From CAZMGG01 sp964565715 (lineage in GTDB: Bacteria; Planctomycetota; UBA1135; UBA2386), in assembly GCA_964565715.1 (NCBI GenBank), contig CAZMGG010000119.1, positions 1-17,349 of the forward strand: a stretch of 17,349 nucleotides of DNA, given 5' to 3'. The notes below the pieces were generated by a model. It worked only from the letters and a program-made list of their open reading frames with translations, ran no database searches and was not told the origin of the DNA. Below, one piece after another: positions 1-7,317 of this stretch (position 1 is the stretch's first letter; the number at the start of each line of letters is the position of its first letter). The translations under genes and the position numbers were made by a program.

Positions 1-26
1 CGGGCCCGATCACCACGACGCACCTT

Positions 27-1421
27 CTACCCACCCCAGCGCCCCTCGTCAACGGTTTCGACCATGGAATGATGCCCTGTTAAGATTGACCAGCCGTCAT
101 GATTCTCGTCGATCGCCGGCCTCCACCACCGATCGTCGAGCGGCGCCAGACTTGCCAAACTGGCAATTCTATTAAGATTCTTCCTCACCTCCGCATCGTC
201 ATCCCGCAGCCTGCCCGAACCCGCCCCCACCATCCCGGACTCAGGCGCAGCCAGGCGAAGCCTCCAGCCTGGCAGCTCGCACCCCTCATTGCGCCATCGG
301 GTGCTCCGCGAATCGACAATGCCGCGCCGCGGCGGCGACGCCGGCTGGCGCCCCCCGAGCCGCAACACGGCCGCCGCCTGTTCCGGCCGCAGATCCTGCG
401 GCGCGGACCGCAGATGCCTCGCAGCAGCTTCCGAGAGCGGGGCCAGCGCCCGCAGGCCGTCGATCCAGCGGTCCCGCAACGCCGCCGGGATCTGGCCCAG
501 CCGGCCGGCCAGGAACGCATCCAGGAAGCGAAACCTCGCCGGGTCGGCAATCACCACCTCCAAGGCCTCCAGCATGACGAGGGCATCCCGTTGCAACAGG
601 TCGCCGACGATGCCGAGGTCCTGCACGGGCGCCGGCCCCAGGATCCGCCCGATCCGTGCCATCGCCACCAGGGCATCGGTCCGGGGCAGCAGCACCCGGG
701 TGGCATGGGTGTCGATCCGGGCTGGATCGAGCAGTTCCTCTCGATGGTCCAGCAGGAAACGCTCCACCGCGGCGGCGTCCGCGGCCGTCACCCGCAACCG
801 CCCTGACTCGAGCAGCAGCACGGCGGCGGAGACCCGATCTCGCGCAATGGCGTCCGCCAGCGAACACCAGCCGGACCCGAAGTCCCAGCAGCCCTCGATC
901 ACCGCCCTGGTGTGGTCGAAGGCCTCGGTGACCGCGGACTCGCCGGACAGCTCCCAGATGACATCCTCGTGCAGAAGCCGCACCCGCGCCGCCAGCGCCG
1001 CCGGCAGCCTGGCTCGCTGCAGGGCGATACACCGACCGGACGACCAGAGCAGCGGCACCCAGGTCGCATCCAGCCAATCCTGCCGCAGCCGGGCCAGCGT
1101 CTCCAGGTACAGCTCCCCGGCCTGCTCCACCGCGGCATCGGCGCCGGCTCGCTCCCATGCGGCCAGGTGAAGCAGGGCAACGCGGACACTGCCGGCATCC
1201 AGGACGATCCGGGCCCCATCCTCGCCACGGTCTCGCAGCGCCTTCCGGGCCCCGACCAGACGGTTCGTGATCGTCGCCAGGAAGGCGGCGTGATCCTGCG
1301 ACGCGAGCGCGCCATCGCCGCACCCAACGATGGCGGTGACATCGAGCGCATCCGGAGCCTCGGGCAGGGGCGAACAGCAGGAGAGCAGGCAGCACAGCCC
1401 GAGCCAGCGTGGGAAGGTCAT
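27..1421 (-). CDS. Unrecognised lipoprotein, last gene of the operon
   Basis: 464 residues, family not recognised. The N-terminus is a short lipoprotein signal: Met-Thr-Phe-Pro-Arg, a Leu/Cys-rich hydrophobic stretch, then a lipobox-like Leu-Leu-Ser-Cys around residues 12-15, so membrane anchoring by lipidation is expected. The rest to about residue 350 is Ala/Leu/Arg-rich and looks mostly helical, with several Trp and Cys residues but no catalytic motif I recognise. The ATG at 1421 was chosen because it gives the signal peptide and overlaps the TGA of the SanA-like gene by four bases (ATGA), which suggests translational coupling. A longer in-frame start at 1475 would bury the signal peptide. 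From about residue 370 the reading frame runs through a degenerate copy of the upstream gene's 3' end, and the last 60 or so residues fall in less GC-rich DNA, so the C-terminus may be an accidental extension. Confidence 0.7.
   Translation of the reverse strand: MTFPRWLGLCCLLSCCSPLPEAPDALDVTAIVGCGDGALASQDHAAFLATITNRLVGARKALRDRGEDGARIVLDAGSVRVALLHLAAWERAGADAAVEQAGELYLETLARLRQDWLDATWVPLLWSSGRCIALQRARLPAALAARVRLLHEDVIWELSGESAVTEAFDHTRAVIEGCWDFGSGWCSLADAIARDRVSAAVLLLESGRLRVTAADAAAVERFLLDHREELLDPARIDTHATRVLLPRTDALVAMARIGRILGPAPVQDLGIVGDLLQRDALVMLEALEVVIADPARFRFLDAFLAGRLGQIPAALRDRWIDGLRALAPLSEAAARHLRSAPQDLRPEQAAAVLRLGGRQPASPPRRGIVDSRSTRWRNEGCELPGWRLRLAAPESGMVGAGSGRLRDDDAEVRKNLNRIASLASLAPLDDRWWRPAIDENHDGWSILTGHHSMVETVDEGRWGG
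152..166. repeat. Short perfect palindrome in an AT-richer patch
   Basis: TTGCCA-AAC-TGGCAA is a perfect 6-base inverted repeat with a 3-base centre. It sits in the least GC-rich part of the window, near two copies of TTAAGATT at 80-87 and 172-179. It lies inside the predicted 3' end of the lipoprotein ORF. It could be a protein-binding site or remnant intergenic DNA; the sequence alone does not show a function. Confidence 0.3.
222..352 (-). repeat. Degenerate copy of the SanA-like gene's 3' end
   Basis: This stretch resembles 1421-1560. The best-preserved part, 272-313 against 1486-1527, matches at 39 of 42 bases by eye. Both copies encode Ser-Arg-Ser-Thr-Arg-Trp-Arg-Asn-Glu-Gly-(Cys/Arg)-Glu-Leu in the frame of their host gene. 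Outside the core the similarity is broken by small indels, some not multiples of three, so the frame only partly matches. The motif is at the natural C-terminus of the SanA-like protein but mid-protein in the lipoprotein, so this copy is probably the derived one. Confidence 0.75.
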
Positions 1422-2071
1422 CGCCCCACCAGACCGGACGATCCCGAGCCCAGGTTCAGCTCGGCGAACGCCCACAGCCGGGCAAGCAGCTCGCGCCCCT
1501 CATTGCGCCAGCGGGTGCTGCGCGAATAGTCATGACGCGCGGCCGCGGCGACGCCGGCCACGTCCAATCCGCAACCCCGACCCAGGTACAGCATCCGCGG
1601 CAGGTGGAAGCCGTTGGTCACCACCAGCGCCGACCTGGTCCCCGCCACCGCCGGCAGCCGCCGCAGGGTGTCGATCGAACGCAGCCCCAGCGGGTCGTCG
1701 ACGATCGCGCCACCCGACACCCCCCGCTCCATCAGCCAGCGCCGCATCGCCCCCACCTCGTCCTCGCCCAGACCGCCGCCGCCGAGCCCGCTCACCACGA
1801 TGCGCGGGGCCCGGCCCTGCTGGAACAGCTCGAGCGCCGTGGCCAGCCGGTCCTCCAGCAGGGCATAGGGCCGGCCGTCGCCGTGGATGCGGGCGCCGGG
1901 CACCACGATCACGTCCTTCGGCGGCGCCTGTTCGGCCGGGAACACCAGCGCCGCCACGCTGCCGACCACGTGCTGATGCGCGGCCCCCGCCGCCAGCAGC
2001 GACCCAAGCACCACCGCGAGGCACCAGCGCCGCCACCGCCGGCGCCGCGGCGCCGGGTCTACACGCCCCAC
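1418..2071 (-). CDS. SanA/YdcF-like DUF218 membrane protein
   Basis: 217 residues. A basic N-terminus (run of Arg, residues 9-15) is followed by one hydrophobic helix at about 17-32, then a DUF218 domain outside the membrane. Family signatures in order are Val-Val-Pro-Gly-Ala at 57-60, Leu-Leu-Glu-Asp-Arg-Leu at 71-76, Val-Val-Ser-Gly at 92-95, the acidic Gly-Glu-Asp-Glu at 102-105, and Thr-Asn-Gly-Phe-His-Leu-Pro-Arg at 152-159. E. coli SanA, of the same family, affects envelope permeability to vancomycin; the biochemical activity is not settled. The GTG at 2071 overlaps the end of murB by 13 bases and has a purine-rich stretch upstream. No start further downstream keeps the Arg-rich N-terminus. 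Membership of the dcw transcription unit supports an envelope role. Its 3' end is duplicated downstream. Confidence 0.85.
   Translation of the reverse strand: MGRVDPAPRRRRWRRWCLAVVLGSLLAAGAAHQHVVGSVAALVFPAEQAPPKDVIVVPGARIHGDGRPYALLEDRLATALELFQQGRAPRIVVSGLGGGGLGEDEVGAMRRWLMERGVSGGAIVDDPLGLRSIDTLRRLPAVAGTRSALVVTNGFHLPRMLYLGRGCGLDVAGVAAAARHDYSRSTRWRNEGRELLARLWAFAELNLGSGSSGLVGR
1421..1560 (-). repeat. Parent copy of the repeated segment, 3' end of the SanA-like gene
   Basis: This is the native coding 3' end of the SanA-like gene, about residues 171-217. It is repeated in degenerate form at 222-352 inside the next gene. The two copies are direct repeats about 1.2 kb apart and flank most of the lipoprotein gene, so homologous recombination between them would delete that gene. 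Confidence 0.75.
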
Positions 2072-2970
2072 ATCTTCACTTCGGGCTCGAGCCAGACGCC
2101 GGCGTGGTCCTGCACGCGCTTCTGCACCTCGCCGATCAGCGCCACGAAGTCGGCGCAGGTGCCCGAGCCGAGGTTCACGAAGTAGTTGGCGTGCAGGGCC
2201 GAGACCTCGATCTGGCCCTGCTTCAGCAGCTTGCAGCCCGCCGCCTCGATCAGGCGGCCGGCGGCGTCGCCGGGCGGGTTGCGGAAGACGCAGCCGACGC
2301 TGCGCTGGGTGACCGGCTGGGTGGCGTTGCGCTTCTTCAGGCTGGCGGAGAAGCGGGCGAAGATCGCCTGCGGGTCGTCGGGGGTGAGTTCGAAGGTGGC
2401 CTGCAGGGCGATGGCGCCCTGCAGGCGGCCGTCGCGATAGACCGGGTGGAACTGGTCCTTGCCCCAGACGGCGATCTGGCCGTCCTGGTCCACCACGGTC
2501 AGCGAGAGCAGGCGTTCGAAGGTTTCGCCGTCGCGGGTGCCGGCGTTCATCGCCACGGCGCCGCCGACCTGGGCCGGGATGCCGGTGAGGATCTCGAGGC
2601 CGGCGAGGCCGAGTTCCTTGGTGGAACGCATCAGCGAGGCCAGGGTCACGCCGGCGCCGGCGGTGATGCGGTTGCCGTCGCGGACCATGCGGTTGAGGTT
2701 CTGCAGGGAGAGCACGATGCCGGGCACGCCGGCGTCGCCGACCAGCAGGTTGCTGCCGCCGCCGAGCACGCGGATCGGCACGTCGAGGTCGCGGCAGACG
2801 CGGACGGCCAGGGCCACGTCCTCCTCGGCGTAGGGCTCGACGAACCACTCGGCCGGACCGCCGATGCGGACGTGGGTGAGCGGCGCCAGCGGCACGCTGC
2901 GGCGGACGGCGCCGCGCATCGAACGGAGGGCGGCGGTCAGCTCGACGCGTTCGTGGTCAGAGGGCGGCAA
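2059..2970 (-). CDS. murB: UDP-N-acetylenolpyruvoylglucosamine reductase MurB
   Basis: 303 residues. MurB is the FAD- and NADPH-dependent cytoplasmic enzyme that reduces UDP-GlcNAc-enolpyruvate to UDP-MurNAc. Visible signatures are Arg-Ile-Gly-Gly-Pro-Ala at 35-40, the FAD-binding Gly-Gly-Gly-Ser-Asn-Leu-Leu-Val at 70-77, Gly-Ile-Pro-Ala-Gln-Val-Gly-Gly at 130-137, Val-Tyr-Arg-Asp at 177-180, and Val-Gly-Cys-Val-Phe-Arg-Asn-Pro at 225-232. The C-terminal Leu-Glu-Pro-Glu-Val supplies the expected catalytic Glu, near 298. At the proton-donor position, where E. coli MurB has Ser, this protein has Cys227. I chose the TTG at 2970 because GGAGG lies 6 bases upstream; the first ATG (2919) has no such site and would cut the N-terminus. 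The start overlaps the murC end by 14 bases. Length and the compact C-terminus fit type II MurB. Confidence 0.95.
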   Translation of the reverse strand: MPPSDHERVELTAALRSMRGAVRRSVPLAPLTHVRIGGPAEWFVEPYAEEDVALAVRVCRDLDVPIRVLGGGSNLLVGDAGVPGIVLSLQNLNRMVRDGNRITAGAGVTLASLMRSTKELGLAGLEILTGIPAQVGGAVAMNAGTRDGETFERLLSLTVVDQDGQIAVWGKDQFHPVYRDGRLQGAIALQATFELTPDDPQAIFARFSASLKKRNATQPVTQRSVGCVFRNPPGDAAGRLIEAAGCKLLKQGQIEVSALHANYFVNLGSGTCADFVALIGEVQKRVQDHAGVWLEPEVKMWGV

Positions 2971-4330
2971 CGATGGCCTCCACCGCGGTGTCGATGTCGC
3001 CGGCGCCGAGCACGAGGACGAGGTCGTCGGGGCGGCGCAGTTCGCCGACCACGCGCGAGAGGCCGTCGATGCGGCCGCCGGGTTCGGCGCAGCCGCCGCG
3101 GGAACGGATCGCCTGGACCAGGTCGTCGGCGGTGACCGAGGCGCGCATCTCGGCGCTCTCGCGGGCGCCGTAGATGTCGGCGACCACGGCCTGTTCGGCC
3201 TCGGCCAGGGCCTCGGCGAACTGCGGCAGGAGGCAGAGGGTGCGCTGGAACTGGTGGGGCTGGAAGGCCACCAGCAGGCGACGGCCGGGGAAGCGCCGGC
3301 GCGCGGCGTGGATCACGGCGCGGATCTCGGCGGGATGGTGGGCGTAGTCGTTGACCAGGACGCCGCCGGCGGGGCCTTCGCGCAGTTCGAAGCGGCGGCG
3401 CACGCCGGTGAAGCGGGCGATGCCCTGGCCCATGCCCTCCAGGTCGGCGCCGGCGACGAAGCCGAGGCCGAGCGCGAAGAGGGCGTTGTGGACGTTGTGG
3501 CGACCCGAGAGGGCGAGTTGGATGCGCGGCAGGCGCCGGCCCTGGACCTTGGGCACGAAGGAGTAGCGGCCGAGGTTCTCGCCGATCTCGACGGCGCGGA
3601 CGTCGGCCCACAGCCCGCTGCCGACGGTGAGGATGCGGGCGTCGGTGCGGACGCGCTCGAGCACGGTGCGCGGCACCGACTCCTCGACCAGCGCGGTGCC
3701 GCCGGGCCGGACGCGGGCCAGGTAGCCGGCGAAGGCCTCGACCAGGTCCTCGGTGGTCGGGTAGCAGTCGAAGTGGTCGTGGTCGACGTTGAGGATCGCG
3801 GCGCCGAACGGCAGCAGGTTGTGGAAGCTGCGGTTGAACTCGCAGGCCTCGACGACGAACTCCTCGCTCGCGCCGCCGTGGCCGTTGCCGCCCAGTTCGG
3901 GCACCTCGCCGCCGATCAGGTAGGAGGGATCGAGGCCGGCGCCGCGCAGGCCGCTCACCGTGAGGCCGGTGGTGGTGGTCTTGCCGTGGGTGCCGCCGAT
4001 GGCGAGCGTGCGGCGGCCCTCGGACAGGCGCCCGACCGCCTCGGCGTAGAGCAGCGAGGTGAAGCCGCGGCGGATGCACTCCTTCACCTCCGGATCGGTC
4101 TCGGGCACGGCGGCGGAACGGACGACGTAGCCGTTCTCGCCGACGATGCTCTCCGGGCGGCAGCCGACCCAGGCCTGCACGCCGGCCTGCTGCAGGCCGG
4201 CCAGGACCTGGCTCGTGGTCTGGTCGCTGCCCGAGACGTCGGCGCCGCGGCCGCGGAGGAGGCGCGCCATGCCCGACATGCCCGAACCGCCGATGCCGAC
4301 CAGGTGGAAGCGCTGGCTGTTCAGCCGCAT
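2957..4330 (-). CDS. murC: UDP-N-acetylmuramate--L-alanine ligase MurC
   Basis: 457 residues. MurC is the cytoplasmic ATP-dependent ligase that adds L-Ala to UDP-MurNAc, first of the four Mur ligases. The N-terminal UDP-binding domain has Val-Gly-Ile-Gly-Gly-Ser-Gly-Met-Ser-Gly at 11-20. The central ATPase domain has the P-loop Gly-Thr-His-Gly-Lys-Thr-Thr at 113-119 and Asn-Val-Asp-His-Asp-His. The C-terminal domain has Asp-Tyr-Ala-His-His-Pro and Phe-Gln-Pro-His-Gln-Phe-Gln-Arg-Thr. The ATG at 4330 was chosen over an upstream in-frame start at 4432 because it begins just before the first strand of the Rossmann fold. It lies 10 bases after the murG stop, with a GAGGA-like site upstream. The gene overlaps murB by 14 bases. 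Confidence 0.96.
   Translation of the reverse strand: MRLNSQRFHLVGIGGSGMSGMARLLRGRGADVSGSDQTTSQVLAGLQQAGVQAWVGCRPESIVGENGYVVRSAAVPETDPEVKECIRRGFTSLLYAEAVGRLSEGRRTLAIGGTHGKTTTTGLTVSGLRGAGLDPSYLIGGEVPELGGNGHGGASEEFVVEACEFNRSFHNLLPFGAAILNVDHDHFDCYPTTEDLVEAFAGYLARVRPGGTALVEESVPRTVLERVRTDARILTVGSGLWADVRAVEIGENLGRYSFVPKVQGRRLPRIQLALSGRHNVHNALFALGLGFVAGADLEGMGQGIARFTGVRRRFELREGPAGGVLVNDYAHHPAEIRAVIHAARRRFPGRRLLVAFQPHQFQRTLCLLPQFAEALAEAEQAVVADIYGARESAEMRASVTADDLVQAIRSRGGCAEPGGRIDGLSRVVGELRRPDDLVLVLGAGDIDTAVEAIVAAL
2977..2981 (-). promoter_or_regulatory. Ribosome-binding site that sets the murB TTG start
   Basis: On the minus strand GGAGG lies within the end of murC, 6 bases before TTG at 2970. It is the main evidence for the non-ATG start of murB. 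Confidence 0.7.
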
Positions 4331-4340
4331 GCGAGGGTCC

Positions 4341-5432
4341 TCATCCGAGTGCGCCTTGGTGTTCCATGTCGGCCAGGATCGCAGCGCAGGGATCCGCCGG
4401 CCGCAAGGCCCGCGCTGCCTCGCCCATGGCACGCAGGCGATCCGGCTGGTCGAGCAGGCCGGTGACGACCTCCTGCAGCCGCGAGGGGGTGAGTCCGTCC
4501 TGCTCCAGCACGATCGCCGCGCCGGCGCGGGCCAGCACCTCGGCGTTGCGGAACTGCTGGCGGTCCTTGTGGTGCGGGTAGGGCACGATCACGGCGGGAC
4601 GGCCCGCGGCCATCAGTTCCGCCACCGTGGTGCCGCCGCCGCGGCAGATCACCAGGTCGGCGGCCCCGAGCATGCGATCCATGTCCATCGCCAGCGGCCG
4701 CACGGTGGCGGTGACGACGTCCTCGCCGGTCTCGGCCGAGCGGGCATAGGTGCGCCGGACGGCCTCGTCGCGGCCCACCCCGCTCAGGTGCAGGACCTGC
4801 AGCGGCCGCTGCAGGCCGGCCAGGACCTCGGGAACCAGGGAATTGAGGCACTCGGCGCCCTGGCTGCCACCGGTGACCAGGATCGTCGGCCGATCGGCGT
4901 GGAGGCCCAACGCCCGCCGCGCCGCGTCGCGGTCGACGCCATAGAGCTCGGGGCGCAGCGGCGTGCCGGTGACGACGGCGCGGTCGTGCTCCTGGCCGAG
5001 GCCGCCGGGCAGGCCGAGGTAGACGCGCCGGCAGAGGGGCAGGAGCCAGCGGTTGGCGCGGCCGGTCACCGCGTTCTGCTCCAGGAGGAAGAGCGGCACA
5101 CCGCGGCTCCTGGCCGCGAGCGCCATCGGCACCGACGGGCGGCCGCCGGTGCTGACGACCACGTCCACCTCGTTGCGTCGCAGGAGGTCGCGGGCGCCGA
5201 GCGTCGTGCGCAGGAGCCACCAGGGCACGCCGAACCGGGCCGAACGGCCGCCCGGCAGGTCCATGCCGCGCAACGAGGAGCCGTCGCGCTGCAGAAGTTC
5301 GTGCTCGACGGCGCGTCCCTCGGTGACCAGCAGGGCCTCGTGGCCGGCCCGCTGCAGGGCGCGACCCAGCACCACCGCCGGCATCAGGTGACCGCCGGTG
5401 CCGCCGCTGACGAGGCAGACGCGCTTGACCAT
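4341..5432 (-). CDS. murG: Lipid II synthase MurG (GlcNAc transferase)
   Basis: 363 residues. MurG transfers GlcNAc from UDP-GlcNAc to lipid I at the inner face of the membrane, giving lipid II. It is a GT-B glycosyltransferase. The N-terminal lipid-I-side loop Gly-Gly-Thr-Gly-Gly-His is at 10-15. The C-terminal half has Thr-Gly-Gly-Ser-Gln-Gly-Ala and the donor-site segment Cys-Arg-Gly-Gly-Gly-Thr-Thr-Val-Ala-Glu followed by Val-Pro-Tyr-Pro and Gln-Phe-Arg-Asn-Ala-Glu. Length is normal. The ATG at 5432 lies 17 bases after the LysM gene's stop. I see no strong Shine-Dalgarno in that gap, so translation may depend on coupling to the upstream gene. Confidence 0.96.
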   Translation of the reverse strand: MVKRVCLVSGGTGGHLMPAVVLGRALQRAGHEALLVTEGRAVEHELLQRDGSSLRGMDLPGGRSARFGVPWWLLRTTLGARDLLRRNEVDVVVSTGGRPSVPMALAARSRGVPLFLLEQNAVTGRANRWLLPLCRRVYLGLPGGLGQEHDRAVVTGTPLRPELYGVDRDAARRALGLHADRPTILVTGGSQGAECLNSLVPEVLAGLQRPLQVLHLSGVGRDEAVRRTYARSAETGEDVVTATVRPLAMDMDRMLGAADLVICRGGGTTVAELMAAGRPAVIVPYPHHKDRQQFRNAEVLARAGAAIVLEQDGLTPSRLQEVVTGLLDQPDRLRAMGEAARALRPADPCAAILADMEHQGALG

Positions 5433-5449
5433 CGGGCCGGATGGCCGGG

Positions 5450-6181
5450 CTACCGGGCCGGAACCTTCAGTTCCATGCCGGGCCGGATCCGCAGCGGGTT
5501 CTGGTCGGGGTTCAGGCGCTTGATGTCGTCGACGTGGCGCACGTCCTTGAACAGCTTGCGCGAGATGCCCTCGTAGGTGTCGTTCTTCTGCACGGTGTAC
5601 CAGACCCAGCCGTCGCCGGCCGCCGGCTTCGGGGTCGGCGTGTCCTTGGGCGCCGGCGCCGGCGGCGCACCGGCGGCCAGATCCGCCTTGCTCGGCAGGA
5701 CGATCTCCTTGCCGATCTGCAGCTTGCGCGGATCGAGGTCCGGGTTCACCCGCAGGATGGCGGCGACGTGGGCGCGGCTGCCGAGCTTCTGCTCGGCGAT
5801 CCGCTCCAGCACGTCGTCCTTCTGGATCGTGTGGCGGCCGCGGGTCGTGTCCGGGGTCGGCGTCGGGGCAGGCTCGGGCTGCCGGCCCTGGTTACCCGGA
5901 CCGCCGGGCAGGGGGGCCTCGGAGCCCGTCCGACCACCGGACAGCGAGGCGATCGCCGAGCCGATGTCGGTGCCTGCGGCGCCACCGGTTCCACCCTCCT
6001 GCGACCGCGCCGGCGTGCCGCTGCCACCACCGGTGCCGTTGCCGGTGCCGACCAGCGGCAGCGCGCCGCCGCCCGTGCCGGCGTGGGCCGGCTGCGGATC
6101 GCCGCCGAAGATCGCCACGCCGAGGATCAGGAAGATCACGAGACAGAGAACATAGAGGCCGTACTTCTCGATCTGGCCCAT
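5450..6181 (-). CDS. Single-pass membrane protein with two LysM domains
   Basis: 243 residues. A short cytoplasmic N-terminus is followed by one hydrophobic helix at about 8-25 with no lipobox or obvious cleavage site, so it is probably a bitopic membrane protein. A Gly/Ser/Thr-rich linker runs from about 30 to 90 and a Pro/Thr-rich part from about 100 to 112. LysM domain 1 is at about 115-164 and LysM domain 2 at about 194-241, joined by a Pro/Ala/Lys linker. Both have the Thr-(Ile/Val)-Gln-Lys-(Asp/Asn)-Asp start, an Asn-Pro-Asp in the middle and a terminal Val-Pro. LysM domains bind GlcNAc in peptidoglycan or chitin. The ATG overlaps the ftsW TGA by one base (TGATG). Its place between ftsW and murG suggests a septal or wall-anchoring role; this is inference, and no catalytic domain is visible. 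Confidence 0.9.
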   Translation of the reverse strand: MGQIEKYGLYVLCLVIFLILGVAIFGGDPQPAHAGTGGGALPLVGTGNGTGGGSGTPARSQEGGTGGAAGTDIGSAIASLSGGRTGSEAPLPGGPGNQGRQPEPAPTPTPDTTRGRHTIQKDDVLERIAEQKLGSRAHVAAILRVNPDLDPRKLQIGKEIVLPSKADLAAGAPPAPAPKDTPTPKPAAGDGWVWYTVQKNDTYEGISRKLFKDVRHVDDIKRLNPDQNPLRIRPGMELKVPAR

Positions 6182-7317
6182 CACACCCCTCCGGAGTTGT
6201 CTGCGAACCTGGCGCCTCCGTCCGACCGGTCGGATCGCGCCGCGTTGCCCACGATACCGATCGCGGACAGGCAGAACAGCAGACTTGTTCCACCCGAACT
6301 CACGAACGGCAGGTCGATGCCCTTGGCGGGCGCCCAGCCGCTGACGACCATCAGGTTGATGGCCGCCTGCACGGTGATCAGCAGGGTGAAGCCGTACACC
6401 AGGAAGCGGCGGAACGGATCCTGGGTCCGCACCGCCAGCCGGTAGCCGGCGACGCCGATGATGGTGAACAGGGCCAGCACCAGCAGCGAACCGGCGTAGC
6501 CCAGTTCCTCGGCCACCACGGCGAACACGAAGTCGTTCTCGGCCTCGGGCACGAAGCCCATCTTCATCCAGCTCTCGCCGAGCCCCCGGCCCCAGGTCTC
6601 GCCGCCGGCGATCGCCACCAGGGACTGGCCGACCTGGGTGCCCGGCTCCACCGCCATGAAGTCGGTCAGGCGCCGCAGCACATAGTCGTGCTTGAGGGCG
6701 AACCAGAAGAAGCCGGCGGCACCGAGCCCGCCGGCAACGCCGATCCACAGCAGCGGCGTGCCGGCCAGCACGGCCAGCACCACGCAGAGGAACAGGACCA
6801 GCAGGGCGTTGCCGTGGTCGGGTTGCAGCAGCAGCCCGCCGACCAGCAGGAGACCGAGCAGCATCACCGGCAGCAGCCCGCGACGCAGCGTCGCCGCCCG
6901 GGCGCCGGCCTGGCCCAGGACATGGGCCACGGCGATCAGCAGCAGGAAGCGCGCCAGTTCGACGGGCTGGAAGCTGTGTCCGCCGATCTCCAGCCAGCGG
7001 GCGGCGCCCAGGGCCGAACGGCCCAGGAACCGGGTCAGGTAGCAGAGGCCGGCGGCGCCGACGAACAGGGGCACCGACCAGCGGCGCAGGGTCGACAGCG
7101 GCACCAGGGCGCAGATCAGGAAGCCCATCAGGCCCATCAGCAGCTTGCCGCCCTGGGCCTTCATGGCGCCGAGCGGGCCGATCCGGTCCTGCGGACCGGA
7201 GATCGACACCGCCATCACCAGGCCGAGGCAGCACAGGCCGACCACCGCCAGCATCAGCCAGTCCAGTTCGCGCAGGTGACGGCGCGGAGCCGGCGGGGAG
7301 AGGTCGAGGGCGGCCAT
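6181..7317 (-). CDS. ftsW: SEDS glycosyltransferase FtsW
   Basis: 378 residues with about ten hydrophobic segments. FtsW is the SEDS-family glycan polymerase that works with FtsI on lipid II at the division site. Family signatures are Ala-Ala-Arg-Trp-Leu-Glu-Ile-Gly-Gly ending in Gln-Pro-Val-Glu-Leu-Ala-Arg (105-123), Gln-Pro-Asp-His-Gly-Asn at 165-170, Glu-Asn-Asp-Phe-Val-Phe-Ala-Val with the expected essential Asp at 262, Ala-Glu-Glu-Leu-Gly at 269-273, and Pro-Phe-Val-Ser-Ser-Gly-Gly-Thr-Ser at 337-345. FtsW rather than RodA is favoured by its place in the dcw cluster next to ftsI-type genes. The ATG overlaps the mraY TGA by one base. murD, which normally lies between mraY and ftsW, is absent. 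Confidence 0.94.
   Translation of the reverse strand: MAALDLSPPAPRRHLRELDWLMLAVVGLCCLGLVMAVSISGPQDRIGPLGAMKAQGGKLLMGLMGFLICALVPLSTLRRWSVPLFVGAAGLCYLTRFLGRSALGAARWLEIGGHSFQPVELARFLLLIAVAHVLGQAGARAATLRRGLLPVMLLGLLLVGGLLLQPDHGNALLVLFLCVVLAVLAGTPLLWIGVAGGLGAAGFFWFALKHDYVLRRLTDFMAVEPGTQVGQSLVAIAGGETWGRGLGESWMKMGFVPEAENDFVFAVVAEELGYAGSLLVLALFTIIGVAGYRLAVRTQDPFRRFLVYGFTLLITVQAAINLMVVSGWAPAKGIDLPFVSSGGTSLLFCLSAIGIVGNAARSDRSDGGARFADNSGGV

Noticed and set aside
1..8. Palindrome CGGGCCCG just after the lipoprotein stop, as a terminator stem
   Set aside because: It is at the window edge and too short to judge without the sequence to the left.
1330..4465. Two long overlapping plus-strand ORFs opposite the SanA-like gene, murB and murC
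   Set aside because: Antisense shadows with skewed composition; the minus-strand frames encode clear MurB and MurC.
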